NCBI RefSeq assembly: GCF_014640615.1
Contig: NZ_BMHH01000007.1
Location: 1 to 64,000 of the forward strand
DNA: 64,000 bases
Source of the DNA: Paramesorhizobium endophyticum
Lineage (GTDB): Bacteria > Pseudomonadota > Alphaproteobacteria > Rhizobiales > Rhizobiaceae
Reading direction: 5' to 3'
Shown here in pieces: positions 17,924 through 28,148 of this stretch. The notes below the pieces were generated by a model, which had not been told where the DNA came from, made no database searches, and saw nothing but the letters and a program-made list of their open reading frames with translations. The first letter of the stretch is position 1. Every line of letters starts with the position of its first letter. The translations under genes and the position numbers were made by a program.

Positions 17924-18469
17924 TTATTGCGCAGCAGGAGCCGGCTGTTCCTTTTTCATCGTCTGGAGCGTGGTCAGCACCTCGCCAACCTGTTTTTCAA
18001 GATTGCCAAGCCTGGCTTCCATATCACCCAATCTTGGCTGGACTTGCTGCATGGCATTTTTACTGGCTTGGTCCGCGATGGTTTGGGTATCCAGACCGGT
18101 GCCAAACATCGACGTGCCCCAGCTGAGAAGCGCTATCACCAGACCAATGGTAGTGGCCGAAGCAAGCCAGATATTTAATCTGATAGGAGATAATGCCGTT
18201 TCAACCCGAGCCAGGCGCTGCTCGACTCGTTCCTCCACCTGATCAATCCGCTGATCGACGTGATCCAATCGTTTTTCAACATGATCAAATCGCTGATTAA
18301 TGAGGCGCAACTCGCCCATTACCTGGGCGAACTTGGTATCCGTCCGGGCCTCGGAAGCAACAATCTTCGCGTCAACCTCACTCATGGTTGAAGATATGAC
18401 ACTTGCGCCATCGTCCGGCAAGGTGCCGGCCTTGACCGATTGCGTAAAATGCTCCCGCTTGACCACCAT
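17924..18469 (-). CDS. coiled-coil membrane protein of unknown function
   Basis: Predicted 181-residue protein that I do not recognise. Residues about 55-95 form a regular coiled coil with repeated F/R-D-H-V-E/D and I-D-Q-V-E-E units, followed by one transmembrane helix (WLASATTIGLVIALLSWG), then a second short coiled region (LGDMEARLGNLEKQVGEVL) and a Pro/Ala/Gln tail. The layout suggests a trimeric or dimeric stalk anchored in the inner membrane. Start at 18469 was chosen for GGGGGCG upstream; the open frame goes to 18526. It lies alone between glyA and the L,D-transpeptidase on the same strand. Confidence 0.7.
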   Translation of the reverse strand: MVVKREHFTQSVKAGTLPDDGASVISSTMSEVDAKIVASEARTDTKFAQVMGELRLINQRFDHVEKRLDHVDQRIDQVEERVEQRLARVETALSPIRLNIWLASATTIGLVIALLSWGTSMFGTGLDTQTIADQASKNAMQQVQPRLGDMEARLGNLEKQVGEVLTTLQTMKKEQPAPAAQ

Positions 18470-18586
18470 TTCCGCGCCCCCACGCTTACCGATGGATAGT
18501 TTCCATAATCGCGGGGCGCGATGCAATTAAAAATAGCGAACAGGGGCATCCCTGTTCGCTATTAATCTTCGGCTATTGGTGTTGGC

Positions 18587-19894
18587 TCAGATGTCCGTGC
18601 CGAGCGCCAGTTCCATCGCGCCGTCGCGCTGATAGATGTCATCGCGGAACTGGACGACGCCGTCGCCGGTGGACCAGGCGGTGACATAGATGAAATGCAC
18701 CGGCACCGGGTCGGCAAGCAGGATTGGCGTATTGACGCCGGACTTGATCGTCGCCTCGATGGTTTGCCGGTCCCAGCCCGGCGTGTTCTTCAGCAGCCAC
18801 ACGTCGAGGTCGCGCACGTTCTGGACGCGGACGCAGCCCGAGGAGTCGAAGCGCATCAGGTTGTTGAAGAGGCTCTTCTGCGGCGTATCGTGCATATAGA
18901 CCGCATGAGAATTATGGAAATTGATCTTGGTCGAGGACATGGCGTTGATCTTGCCAGGATCCTGCCGGAACATCAGCTTGACCGCCTCATTGGTGTTCCA
19001 GTCCACGCTTTCCGGCGGCACTTCCTGCCCTTGGGCATTATAGAGGCGGATGTTGTTGCGCGTCAGATAGGTCGGATCCTTCCGCATCAGCGGAATGATG
19101 TCCTTCTCAATGATCGACTTCGGCGCGGTCCAGTAGGGATTGAGGATGACCTCATGGATATTGGACACGAGCAGCGGCGTCTGGCGGTCGATCTTGCCGA
19201 CGATGGCGGTGTGGCGCTGGGCGACGCGGCCATTCTCCACCGCCTCGATCTGGGCAGCGGGAATGTTGACCATGACGAGACGCGGATCGGTGATGTTGGC
19301 GATTTCGCCGAGGCGCTGCAGATTGGTGTTGAGCTGGCCGAGCCGCACATCGGCGCTCACATTCATGGCCGCATAGGTGAACTGCCCCATCACGCCATCG
19401 GCGGGCAGGCCGTGACGAGCCTGGAAGCGCTTGACCGCCGCGTCTACATAGGTGTCGTAGGCGTTGGAAAGGCCGGAGCTCTCCGGCAGGTCGCCGGCGA
19501 TCATCAGGCGGCGGCGCAGGATGGACACGGCGGGATCGACCGCGCCGAGGCGCAGCTTGGCATTGCCCGGCACCTGCGGCCAGCCGCCCTGGGCAACGAT
19601 GTTGCTGTACTGGCCGATTGCGGTCTGCACATAGGACAGCGTCGCCGCGCTCATGATGGGCTGGTTCGTCGCCACCTTCTGCGCGCCGGAGGCGCGGGCA
19701 TCGAACTGGTCATTCCAGTTGCCTCGGCGCGGGGCGGCGAGAACCTCATTGATGACGGGCTGCGCGAAAGCGCCCGTCGCGAATGCCGACAGCCCGGCGG
19801 TCGCCGCGCCGCGCAGAAACAAGCGGCGATCCATTTTGGAAGCTGCGAAGTTCTTCCGAGGATTGTTCATCGGTGCATTCCCTGAATTGCTCAT
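18587..19894 (-). CDS. L,D-transpeptidase with peptidoglycan-binding domain
   Basis: A 435-residue YcbB-type L,D-transpeptidase that makes 3-3 cross-links or attaches proteins to peptidoglycan in the periplasm. A twin-arginine-like signal is at residues 21-45 (MDRRLFLRGAATAGLSAFAT). A peptidoglycan-binding domain follows (VDAAVKRFQARHGLPADGVM near 165-185), then the YkuD catalytic domain with HAVYMHDTP and SSGCVRVQNV, the cysteine being the nucleophile. The MarR-type gene 312 bp upstream on the same strand is the LdtR-like regulator that in related bacteria controls exactly such an enzyme. Confidence 0.92.
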   Translation of the reverse strand: MSNSGNAPMNNPRKNFAASKMDRRLFLRGAATAGLSAFATGAFAQPVINEVLAAPRRGNWNDQFDARASGAQKVATNQPIMSAATLSYVQTAIGQYSNIVAQGGWPQVPGNAKLRLGAVDPAVSILRRRLMIAGDLPESSGLSNAYDTYVDAAVKRFQARHGLPADGVMGQFTYAAMNVSADVRLGQLNTNLQRLGEIANITDPRLVMVNIPAAQIEAVENGRVAQRHTAIVGKIDRQTPLLVSNIHEVILNPYWTAPKSIIEKDIIPLMRKDPTYLTRNNIRLYNAQGQEVPPESVDWNTNEAVKLMFRQDPGKINAMSSTKINFHNSHAVYMHDTPQKSLFNNLMRFDSSGCVRVQNVRDLDVWLLKNTPGWDRQTIEATIKSGVNTPILLADPVPVHFIYVTAWSTGDGVVQFRDDIYQRDGAMELALGTDI

Positions 19895-20135
19895 CTTTAG
19901 CTCAAGTTCTCCAGCCGTTTATGGACGCAAAATTGATTCAAACTTTACCAAGACAGCGTTAACAAACGGCAACTTTCTCCTTCCGCGCATTCTTTCGAAC
20001 ACACGGGAGACCGGCACCCAAACCCCTTGTTTAAAGCTGATCGCGGAGTTTTCCCCGCCTATGCATCAGGCCCGCGTTTATGGCTTAATCATGTCGCAGC
20101 GGCGCGCCGCAAGCGTCAAAAGAACACGCGGACGG

Positions 20136-20167
20136 CAAAAAGCCCGGCTGGTCAGCCGGACTTTTTA
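20136..20167 (-). terminator. intrinsic terminator of the MarR gene
   Basis: Stem AGTCCGGCTG / CAGCCGGGCT (one G-T or A-C mismatch) read on the minus strand and ended by TTTTT, 40 bp after the MarR-type gene. It separates the regulator from the L,D-transpeptidase downstream. Between it and the transpeptidase (19895-20135) there should be the transpeptidase promoter; no clear operator was recognised. Confidence 0.75.
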
Positions 20168-20206
20168 TCGATGTGACGTTTGTGCAACAATTGCATGCAG
20201 GAGAAA

Positions 20207-20722
20207 TTACATGCGGTAGGCGATGGTGTCGTTCCAGAAGCGGTCGAGGCGCTGCAGCGACTTGTTCATGTTCTGGAACTCTTCGGCACGGATGCCGCCG
20301 ACCTGCTCGATCGAACCGACATGGCGCTCGTAGAGACCTGCCACCACGTCGGCCACTTCCTGGCCCTTCGGGGTCAGCCTGATGCGCACCGAGCGGCGGT
20401 CGATGCGGGAACGCTCGTGATGAATGAAGCCCATCTCGACAAGCTTCTTCAGATTATAGGACACGTTGGAGCCGAGGTAATAACCACGGCTGCGCAGTTC
20501 GCCCGCCGTCAACTCGGCATTGCCGATGTTGAACAGCAGCAGTGCCTGAACCGCATTGATGTCGCTGCGGCCGTTACGCTCGAACTCGTCCTTGACGACA
20601 TCGAGCAGGCGGCGATGCAGGCGCTCTACAAGCTGCAACGCTTCCAGATAGAGCGTCCGCAAAGCCGTCTGTTCATTCTGCGAGCGCGCTTCGGCGCCCG
20701 ACTTGCGCTGGGTATTGATCAT
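20207..20722 (-). CDS. ldtR: MarR family regulator, LdtR-like
   Basis: A 171-residue winged-helix regulator. The HTH core ELTAGELRSRGYYLGSNVSY is followed by the wing HHERSRIDRRSVRIRLTPKG at about residues 105-125. The helix-rich N-terminus (LYLEALQLVERLHRRLLDVV) would form the dimer interface. Position next to an L,D-transpeptidase matches LdtR of Liberibacter and Sinorhizobium, which activates ldtP and affects osmotic tolerance; that identity is inferred from context and motif, not alignment. The upstream region has perfect palindromes GCGTACGC (20782-20789) and AATTCGAATT (20794-20803), possible binding sites. Confidence 0.82.
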   Translation of the reverse strand: MINTQRKSGAEARSQNEQTALRTLYLEALQLVERLHRRLLDVVKDEFERNGRSDINAVQALLLFNIGNAELTAGELRSRGYYLGSNVSYNLKKLVEMGFIHHERSRIDRRSVRIRLTPKGQEVADVVAGLYERHVGSIEQVGGIRAEEFQNMNKSLQRLDRFWNDTIAYRM

Positions 20723-20878
20723 CGTCTTATGCCTCTCTGTTGCGTCGGTGTTTTTTTCTCACCGTTGAGAGAGACAATATCGCGTACGCATAAAATTCGA
20801 ATTAAAACACAGACTTAACAGGTGCTTACCAAAGAAGAAGCAAATTCAGGCTTAATGAATTGCTTATGTAGCCTGTAC

Positions 20879-21301
20879 TCATGGCTTACGTCGCTCGCGT
20901 TCCTGAAGAAACAGCATGACGCGAAACGCGATATAGACGGCCAGGATCAGGAGGTTGGTAACGCCGACCATGGGCTTGGCGGCGTAGACGCGCTCGAAGA
21001 CGGTGTACATCGCCGTTTCCAATATCGCCGCGGCGAACCAGACGACCGGGCCCCAGGGCGCGCGCATCCAGAGGCCGGATGCCGCCACCGGGAACAGCAC
21101 CGCCAACGAGACGGACGCGGCCTGCCATTGCCAAGGCATCAGGTCGAAGCGCCAGAGCAGCCCCGGATGGAGACCGATGAGCCTTATCCAATAGGCGACG
21201 CCCAGCGCGAGCGAATAGATCGACAAAAGCCGCATGAACCAGACGAAGCCGGTTTCGGCGAGCGTGGGCTCGGCGCGCTGGCGCAGTTGCTCCTCCATCA
21301 T
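20879..21301 (-). CDS. four-helix membrane protein (DUF6163-like)
   Basis: A 140-residue inner-membrane protein with about four hydrophobic helices: FMRLLSIYSLALGVAYWIRL, WQWQAASVSLAVLFPVAASG, VVWFAAAILETAMYTVF and VTNLLILAVYIAFRVMLF, and a basic C-terminus. It resembles the small DUF6163 family of Rhizobiales; function unknown. Its ATG overlaps the stop of the upstream hydrolase by four bases (ATGA), so it is probably translated together with it. The pairing with a CoA hydrolase does not by itself suggest a role. Confidence 0.75.
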   Translation of the reverse strand: MMEEQLRQRAEPTLAETGFVWFMRLLSIYSLALGVAYWIRLIGLHPGLLWRFDLMPWQWQAASVSLAVLFPVAASGLWMRAPWGPVVWFAAAILETAMYTVFERVYAAKPMVGVTNLLILAVYIAFRVMLFLQERERRKP

Positions 21302-22347
21302 GGCAGCGTCAGTTCCCTCGTTCCAAGCGGCGCAAAATAGGCATCGACATCACCGGGCAGGACATCGGCGAGCCGTGCAGGCTGCCAGCGGGGCTTGCCG
21401 CCCTTGTCGATCAGCGCCGCGCGCACCCCTTCATAGAAATCATGCCCTGCAAGCATTCGGGTGACGATGCGATATTCCATCCGCATGCAATCGTCCATGG
21501 AAAGCGCCCTGCCCTCCGCCATTTGCCTTGATGTGACACACAGGCTCGTCGGCGAGCGGCTTTCCATGGTTTTCAGGATGGCCGCGGCGCTGCCTTCATC
21601 CGCCCTGCCCTGCAATGCTGCAATGCAAGCCTCCACGGTTGTTTCTGCGAAACATTCAACGATGAGTTGCCGGGTTTTGCCATCAGTCTCGAAATCGGGA
21701 TTTACCGTATCGGACAGAGCCGCCACGACATCACCCGTCTCGATGAGCATATCCCGCACGCGGCCTATGGTCTGCGAAGCAATCGCATGCGTGGCGATGC
21801 CGGTTCCGAGGCAGTCGCCCCAACGAATCCGGGTGCCGGTGAGGGCCAGATAGATCCCGAAACGGCCGGGCAGATGCGGCAGGAAGGCGCTTGCTCCCAC
21901 ATCTGGGAAGAATCCGATTCCGACCTCGGGCATGGCGAAAAGCGTGTTCTCCGTCACGATCCGGTGGGAGCCATGCACGGAAATGCCCGCGCCGCCGCCC
22001 ATGACGATGCCGTCGAGAAAGGCGACATAGGGCTTGGTGTAGCGCTTGATCTGGGCGTTGAGGCGGTATTCGCCGGCGAAGAAGTCATGGGCCGGAGTGC
22101 CTGCGAGGCGGGCCCTGTAGGCCGCAGCCACATCGCCGCCGGCGCAGAAGGCCCGGCCCTCTCCTTCCACGATGACCAAGGCGACATCCGGATCAGCCTC
22201 CCAGGCGGTAAGCGCGCGCCGCATCGCCCTGACCATGCCGTGGGTAAGAGCATTCAGCGCGGCGGGGCGCGTCAGGCGGATCAGGCCCGCGCAGCCGCGG
22301 CGCTCGAAAACGACATCATTTTCACCGCCAAAATCGACTTCCACCAT
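21298..22347 (-). CDS. 3-hydroxyisobutyryl-CoA hydrolase (enoyl-CoA hydratase family)
   Basis: Crotonase-fold enzyme of 349 residues, likely releasing 3-hydroxyisobutyrate from its CoA ester in valine breakdown. The oxyanion-hole segments are GRAFCAGGDVAAAYR and GIVMGGGAGISVHGSHRI, and the stretch MPEVGIGFFPDVGASAFLPH is characteristic of HIBYL-CoA hydrolases rather than simple hydratases, with the catalytic Glu and Asp present. The C-terminal third (DCMRMEYRIVTRMLAGHDFY, then EGVRAALIDKGGKPRW) is also family-specific. Overlaps the DUF6163-like gene by 4 bp. Confidence 0.88.
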   Translation of the reverse strand: MVEVDFGGENDVVFERRGCAGLIRLTRPAALNALTHGMVRAMRRALTAWEADPDVALVIVEGEGRAFCAGGDVAAAYRARLAGTPAHDFFAGEYRLNAQIKRYTKPYVAFLDGIVMGGGAGISVHGSHRIVTENTLFAMPEVGIGFFPDVGASAFLPHLPGRFGIYLALTGTRIRWGDCLGTGIATHAIASQTIGRVRDMLIETGDVVAALSDTVNPDFETDGKTRQLIVECFAETTVEACIAALQGRADEGSAAAILKTMESRSPTSLCVTSRQMAEGRALSMDDCMRMEYRIVTRMLAGHDFYEGVRAALIDKGGKPRWQPARLADVLPGDVDAYFAPLGTRELTLP

Positions 22348-22390
22348 CCGCTCCCACTATATGGCAATCTACTCGTCCAATGCTGTGGAA

Positions 22391-22547
22391 TGCCCCTCAC
22401 CCTTACCCTCTCCCCGCAAGCAGGGAGAGGGGGACGTAAGCCTTGTCGCCTCTTTCTCCTTCCTTGCACCCGGCAGACAGAAAGAACGAAAACGCCTATG
22501 TCCCCCTCTCCCCGTAACTCACGGGGAGAGGGTAAGGGTGAGGGGCA
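22391..22547. repeat. inverted-repeat element, family 5
   Basis: A 157-bp element between the hydrolase and hemB. Arms 22391-22416 and 22522-22547 are exact 26-bp reverse complements beginning TGCCCCTCACCCTTACCC. Near each arm lies a GGGAGAGGGGGAC / GTCCCCCTCTCCCC pair, giving a double stem. No open frame inside. This type of CCCTCACCC repeat is common in Rhizobiales. Confidence 0.85.
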
Positions 22548-22627
22548 CTCCGCGACATATTCGATAAGCTGTCGTCAACAGGGGTAAAAAGGGAAAGCCG
22601 CCGCGTCAATGGCGCGCGGGTCAATGA

Positions 22628-23719
<1,092 letters not shown>

Positions 23720-23791
23720 GATATTCTTGAAAAAGATGGCTCCCTATCCCATTTCCTTCAACAAATGGAGCCATCCGACGGGAATACCAAG

Positions 23792-24262
23792 ATGACTGAC
23801 AATGTGCTGCATGGCGAGATCATCCCTTCGCAACGGGACGATTGGCGTCTTTATCAGGGTGTGCGGACGCGGCGCGTGTTCGCCTTCCTGATCGATTACA
23901 TCCTGATCCTGCTGCTGTGCATTCCGGTGGCCATCGTCATCGCCGTTCTGGGCGTTGCGACGCTGGGCCTCGGCTGGATGCTCTACGGCATCATGTTCCC
24001 GCTGGTGGCGCTCGGCTATGTGGCGGCGACGCTGGGCGGCCCGCGCCAGGCGACCAAGGGGATGCAGATGATGGATATCAAGCTGGAGCGGCTCGACGGC
24101 AAGCCGGTCGACGGCATGCTCGCCATCGTCCATACGGTGCTGTTCTGGGCGGGCAATGTCATCCTCACCCCGCTCATCCTGCTCGCCACCCTCTTCCTCG
24201 ACCGCAAGCGCACCGTGCATGACATGCTGCTGGGCACGGTGGTGGTGCGGGCGGACAGATAA
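23792..24262 (+). CDS. RDD family membrane protein
   Basis: A 156-residue inner-membrane protein with the RDD domain: RRVFAFLIDYILILLLCIPV (conserved R and D), a second hydrophobic pair around GWMLYGIMFPLVALGYVAAT and the closing RKRTVHDMLLGTVVVR with the third conserved Asp. Function unknown; RDD proteins have been proposed as transport or ion-exchange components. The frame also has ATG at 23765, but that codon is inside a 9-bp stem (GATGGCTCC 23735-23743 with GGAGCCATC 23767-23775), so I prefer 23792. Same strand as hemB, 72 bp after it, probably co-transcribed. Confidence 0.85.
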   Translation: MTDNVLHGEIIPSQRDDWRLYQGVRTRRVFAFLIDYILILLLCIPVAIVIAVLGVATLGLGWMLYGIMFPLVALGYVAATLGGPRQATKGMQMMDIKLERLDGKPVDGMLAIVHTVLFWAGNVILTPLILLATLFLDRKRTVHDMLLGTVVVRADR

Positions 24263-24440
24263 GTCGCGGCGGCTGTGAAAGCAGCTTCTTCTAATCCTGC
24301 CATGCCTGGTAAATCTCCCCTTTACTTTACCAATCGAAAAGCATGGCAGGTTGATTTCAGTTCCTGACGGCTTAATTTCTATTGACGTTTCCCCTGCCTC
24401 AAGTTCATCTTCAAGATCGACAGGCATGGACCAGATGTGA

Positions 24441-25196
24441 ATGAAGCATCAACCGCAACAATCGCCGCAGTTCTTCCTGACCGCTCCCTCGGCCTGCCCC
24501 TATCTCGATGGCCAGTTCGAGCGAAAGGTGTTCACGCATCTGGTCGGCGAAAAGGCCAATGAGCTTAACGACTTGCTGACGCAAGGCGGCTTTCGCCGGT
24601 CGCAGAACATCGCCTACCGGCCCGCCTGCGAGACCTGCCGCGCCTGCGTCTCCGTGCGTATCCTCGCCAATGAATTCGAAATGAACCGCTCGATGAAGCG
24701 GGTATGGAAGCGTAATGCCGATCTTGTCGGACAGAGCCACAAGGCCGAGCCTTCGACCGAACAATATTCGCTCTTCCGCACCTATCTCGACGCGCGCCAC
24801 CGCAAGGGCGGCATGTCGGATATGAGCGTCCTCGACTATGCGATGATGGTGGAGGACACCCATGTCGACACGCGCATCATCGAATATCGCCGCCGCATGC
24901 CCGGGGACGGACCGGAGGGCTCAACGGGTAAGACCGAGGGCGAGCTTATCGCGGTGGCGTTGACCGATGTGATGTCGGACGGCCTGTCGATGGTCTATTC
25001 GTTCTATGACCCAACCTTGCCCGACCGCTCACTCGGCACCTTCATGATCCTCGACCATATCCAGCGCGCGATAAAACTGGGCCTGCCGCATGTGTATCTC
25101 GGCTATTGGGTCGAGGGATCGCGGAAAATGCAGTACAAAACCCGCTTCACGCCGCAGGAGCATCTGGGGCCGAAGGGGTGGGAAAGACGGGGTTAG
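24441..25196 (+). CDS. bpt: aspartate/glutamate leucyltransferase
   Basis: Bpt, 251 residues, transfers leucine from Leu-tRNA to N-terminal Asp or Glu of proteins, marking them for ClpS/ClpAP degradation (N-end rule). Related to eukaryotic Ate1. The N-terminal ATE domain shows [17 protein letters not shown] and the cysteine cluster [15 protein letters not shown]; the C-terminal acyltransferase fold has [20 protein letters not shown] and [15 protein letters not shown] near 220-235. Length is standard (250). Also annotated as arginyltransferase in many genomes. Confidence 0.95.
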   Translation: MKHQPQQSPQFFLTAPSACPYLDGQFERKVFTHLVGEKANELNDLLTQGGFRRSQNIAYRPACETCRACVSVRILANEFEMNRSMKRVWKRNADLVGQSHKAEPSTEQYSLFRTYLDARHRKGGMSDMSVLDYAMMVEDTHVDTRIIEYRRRMPGDGPEGSTGKTEGELIAVALTDVMSDGLSMVYSFYDPTLPDRSLGTFMILDHIQRAIKLGLPHVYLGYWVEGSRKMQYKTRFTPQEHLGPKGWERRG

Positions 25197-25264
25197 CTTG
25201 CAATCTGGCGCGCGTTGCTCACAATAACAAAGCTTGCTACTATTGCGATCATTGGAGTTGCGCG

Positions 25265-25570
25265 ATGAGCGGAAGAAACTTTAGCCTGACGGACCATTTA
25301 AGTAGCTTTATCGACCGGGAGGTCGAGTCGGGACGTCACCAGAATGCCAGCGAAGTTATCCGTGAAGCGCTGAGGCGTTACGAAGACGATATCAACGCCG
25401 AGCTTGCCAGCCTTGCTGTGATCGAAAAGGTCGCCGCAGAGGGGATCGTAGCTATTGAGAGCGGCAATTTCACGCTTGTCAGCGGACCAGAAGACTCTCA
25501 AGCATTGCTGGATCGTTTGAAGGCGCGTTCGGCTGCTACGAAGCGGGCGAGCGGTCCGCAGCATGGCTAA
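25265..25570 (+). CDS. parD: ParD-type antitoxin (ribbon-helix-helix)
   Basis: A 101-residue antitoxin. The N-terminal ribbon-helix-helix is NFSLTDHLSSFIDREVESGR followed by HQNASEVIREALRRYED, typical of ParD/CopG; the C-terminal part (residues 45-100) would wrap the toxin. The ATG at 25265 was chosen over the longer open frame from 25106, which overlaps bpt. Its stop overlaps the ATG of a parE remnant (ATGGCTAA), the usual coupled order. Because parE is broken, this looks like an orphan antitoxin. Confidence 0.87.
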   Translation: MSGRNFSLTDHLSSFIDREVESGRHQNASEVIREALRRYEDDINAELASLAVIEKVAAEGIVAIESGNFTLVSGPEDSQALLDRLKARSAATKRASGPQHG

Positions 25571-25697
25571 ATACCGCCTTTCAGCGCCCCTCGTCTTTCG
25601 CATTGGGCAAGATGGGATTGCCGATATTCTCGGTTTCATCCACGACAGCATGCTGTTCAATCGCGCCCTTCGCCGTGTAACGAGCTTAAAACAGTGA
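25563..25697 (+). pseudogene. parE: ParE toxin remnant
   Basis: A 44-codon frame starting inside the parD stop. It begins MAKYRLSAP like ParE toxins and retains a recognisable GIADILGFIHD helix, but the segment between is altered (LVFRIGQD) and the frame stops at 25697, when family members have 95-100 residues. The central and C-terminal strands with the conserved arginines are absent. It can be a decayed toxin or a deletion derivative. parC begins 28 bp downstream on the other strand, so the missing part is gone, not displaced. Confidence 0.75.
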
Positions 25698-25724
25698 CGA
25701 CCTGCACCTACCGTCGTTACGGCC

Positions 25725-27977
25725 TCAGGAGAATTTGCCGCTACGCGGGAAACCCTTCGGCACCATCCGCCCCGCACTAGCCCGATCGGCCAACCACTCC
25801 GCAAGCTCTTCCTTCTTGCGCGTAAATGTCCGGTCCGCCGCGTCCTGCCAGGTCAGCCCCTGTTCGAGAACGAAGGTGCGAATATCGCTGACGCCGCCGT
25901 CCTTGTACCTCTGCAGGCGCACGCCCTTGCCGCGGGTCATCTCCGGTATCTGGGCCAGCGGGAAGACCAGCAGCTTGCGGTTTTCGCCGACGATGGCGAC
26001 GTGGTCGCCCGCGACGCGAATGCAGAGCTTGGCCTCGTCGGGCGCCTTCACATTCATCACCTGCTTGCCCTTGCGGGTGTTGGCGACCGTCTCGGTTTCC
26101 GGCACAAGGAAGCCGTTGCCCTCATGCGAGACGAGCAGAAGCTTGGCGGTAGGGTCATGCGCGAAGGCCGTCACGATGTCCTGGTCGTTTTCCATGTCGA
26201 CCATGATGCGGACCGGCTCACCATGGCCGCGGCCGCCCGGCAGGGTGTTGGCGCCGATGGTGTAGAACTTGCCGCCTGTCGTAAAGATCAGGATCTTGTC
26301 GGTGGTCTCGGCGTGGAAGGCGAGCTTCAGCTTGTCTCCTTCCTTGAAGGAGAGCGTCGAGAAATCGGCCAGATGCCCCTTCAAGGCGCGCAGCCAGCCC
26401 TTTTCCGAGACGACGACCGTCACTGGCTCCTTCTCGATCATGGCCTGCTGGATGTCTTCGTGGTCGTGATTGGGCGCTTCCGCGAAGGTCGTGCGGCGCT
26501 TGCCCAGCGGCGTGTCGGGGCCGTATTTCTTGCGGACGTTGGCGACTTCCCAGCCGATGGTCTGCCATTGCTTGGCGTCGGAGGCGAGAAGCTCCTCGAT
26601 CTGCGTCTTCTCCTCATTAAGCGCGTCGAACTCCTTGCGGATTTCGAATTCCTCGAGCTTGCGCAGAGAGCGCAGGCGCATGTTGAGGATCGCTTCGGCC
26701 TGATTGTCAGTGAGGCCGAAGGCCGCCATCAAGGCCGGCTTCGGGTGCTCCTCCTCGCGGATGATGCGGATCACCTCGTCGAGGTTCAGATAGGCGACGA
26801 GATAGCCGCCCAGCACCTCCAGCCGCTTCTCGATCTCGCCATGCCGGTAGCGCGACCGGCGGATCAACACTTCCTTGCGGTGATCGAGCCATTCCCTGAG
26901 CACGTCGCGCAAGGAGAGCACATTCGGCACCTTGCCATGCGACAGCACGTTCATGTTGAGCGGGAAGCGCGTCTCCAGATCGGTCAGCTTGAACAGCGAT
27001 TCCATCAGGAGTTCGGGATCGACGGAGCGGTTCTTGGGCTCCAGCACGATGCGGATGTCTTCCGCCGATTCGTCGCGCACATCGTCGAGCAGCGGCAGCT
27101 TCTTGGCCATCAGCAGCTCGGCGATCTTCTCGACGAGGCGGGATTTTTGTACCTGATAGGGGATTTCGGTGATGACAATCACCCAGGTACCGCGTCCGCC
27201 GTCCTCCTTGTGCCAACGCGCGCGCAGGCGGAATGCGCCCCTGCCCGTGCGGTAGGCTTCCAGAATCTGCGCCGCCGGCTCGACCAGAATGCCGCCGGTG
27301 GGGAAATCCGGACCCGGCACCAGCGCCACCAGATCGTCAACGCTCGCGTCCGGGTGCTTGATCAGATGCAGCGCCGCATCGCAAAGCTCGGCGACATTGT
27401 GCGGCGGGATGGAGGTCGCCATACCCACGGCAATGCCGGAAGAGCCGTTCGCCAGCAAATTCGGGAAAGCGCCGGGCAGGACGATCGGCTCCTCGTCCTC
27501 CTCATTGTAGGTCGGGCGGAAGTCGATGGCGTTCTCGGTGATACCGTCGAGCAGCAGCGTCGCCACATCGGTCATGCGCGCTTCGGTGTAGCGCATGGCC
27601 GCAGCGTTATCGCCGTCGATATTGCCGAAATTGCCCTGCCCGTCCACCAGCGGGTAACGCACGGCGAAATCCTGCGCCAGGCGCACCAGCGCGTCATAGA
27701 TCGCCTGGTCGCCATGGGGGTGGAACTTACCCATGACGTCGCCGACGATGCGGGCGCATTTTGCATAGGCCTGGTTGGGCTCGAGCCGCAGCAGCCGCAT
27801 CGCATGCATGATGCGGCGGTGCACCGGCTTCAGCCCGTCGCGCACATCCGGCAGCGCGCGGTGCATGATGGTCGAGAGCGCATAGGCCAGGTAGCGCTCT
27901 TCAAGCGCCGATTTCAGATCGATCGGCTCGATATGATTGTCTTTGCCGCCATCAGGCGGAATCAGGCTTTTTCCCAT
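25725..27977 (-). CDS. parC: DNA topoisomerase IV subunit A
   Basis: ParC, 750 residues, cuts and rejoins DNA for decatenation with ParE (topoisomerase subunit). The catalytic region has the family blocks [21 protein letters not shown] and [14 protein letters not shown] with the active tyrosine. The quinolone-determining stretch reads [17 protein letters not shown], with Gln and Asp where E. coli has Ser80 and Glu84. The C-terminal beta-pinwheel starts near 510. Start: open frame reaches 28013, but [13 protein letters not shown] at 27977 is the normal beginning. Divergent from the exported protein gene at 28149. Confidence 0.96.
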   Translation of the reverse strand: MGKSLIPPDGGKDNHIEPIDLKSALEERYLAYALSTIMHRALPDVRDGLKPVHRRIMHAMRLLRLEPNQAYAKCARIVGDVMGKFHPHGDQAIYDALVRLAQDFAVRYPLVDGQGNFGNIDGDNAAAMRYTEARMTDVATLLLDGITENAIDFRPTYNEEDEEPIVLPGAFPNLLANGSSGIAVGMATSIPPHNVAELCDAALHLIKHPDASVDDLVALVPGPDFPTGGILVEPAAQILEAYRTGRGAFRLRARWHKEDGGRGTWVIVITEIPYQVQKSRLVEKIAELLMAKKLPLLDDVRDESAEDIRIVLEPKNRSVDPELLMESLFKLTDLETRFPLNMNVLSHGKVPNVLSLRDVLREWLDHRKEVLIRRSRYRHGEIEKRLEVLGGYLVAYLNLDEVIRIIREEEHPKPALMAAFGLTDNQAEAILNMRLRSLRKLEEFEIRKEFDALNEEKTQIEELLASDAKQWQTIGWEVANVRKKYGPDTPLGKRRTTFAEAPNHDHEDIQQAMIEKEPVTVVVSEKGWLRALKGHLADFSTLSFKEGDKLKLAFHAETTDKILIFTTGGKFYTIGANTLPGGRGHGEPVRIMVDMENDQDIVTAFAHDPTAKLLLVSHEGNGFLVPETETVANTRKGKQVMNVKAPDEAKLCIRVAGDHVAIVGENRKLLVFPLAQIPEMTRGKGVRLQRYKDGGVSDIRTFVLEQGLTWQDAADRTFTRKKEELAEWLADRASAGRMVPKGFPRSGKFS

Positions 27978-28148
27978 GGGGCTTGGGTTAGCAAGCGGGT
28001 GATTCCATCGCAAGTCAACATTGGCGGAAAGGCGAGACGCTCCCTATATTTTTCCAGTTGAAGCGAAGCTTTATGAACGCGATTTAGACGCAATCCGCCG
28101 GTTTATCTCTCGGCTAAAGAGAATCACATCCACCAACGAGGAAACAAC

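Noticed and set aside
26001-28061. 686-codon plus-strand frame opposite parC
   Set aside because: Exact mirror of parC codons; no motif, no ribosome site. Long antisense frames are expected at this GC content.
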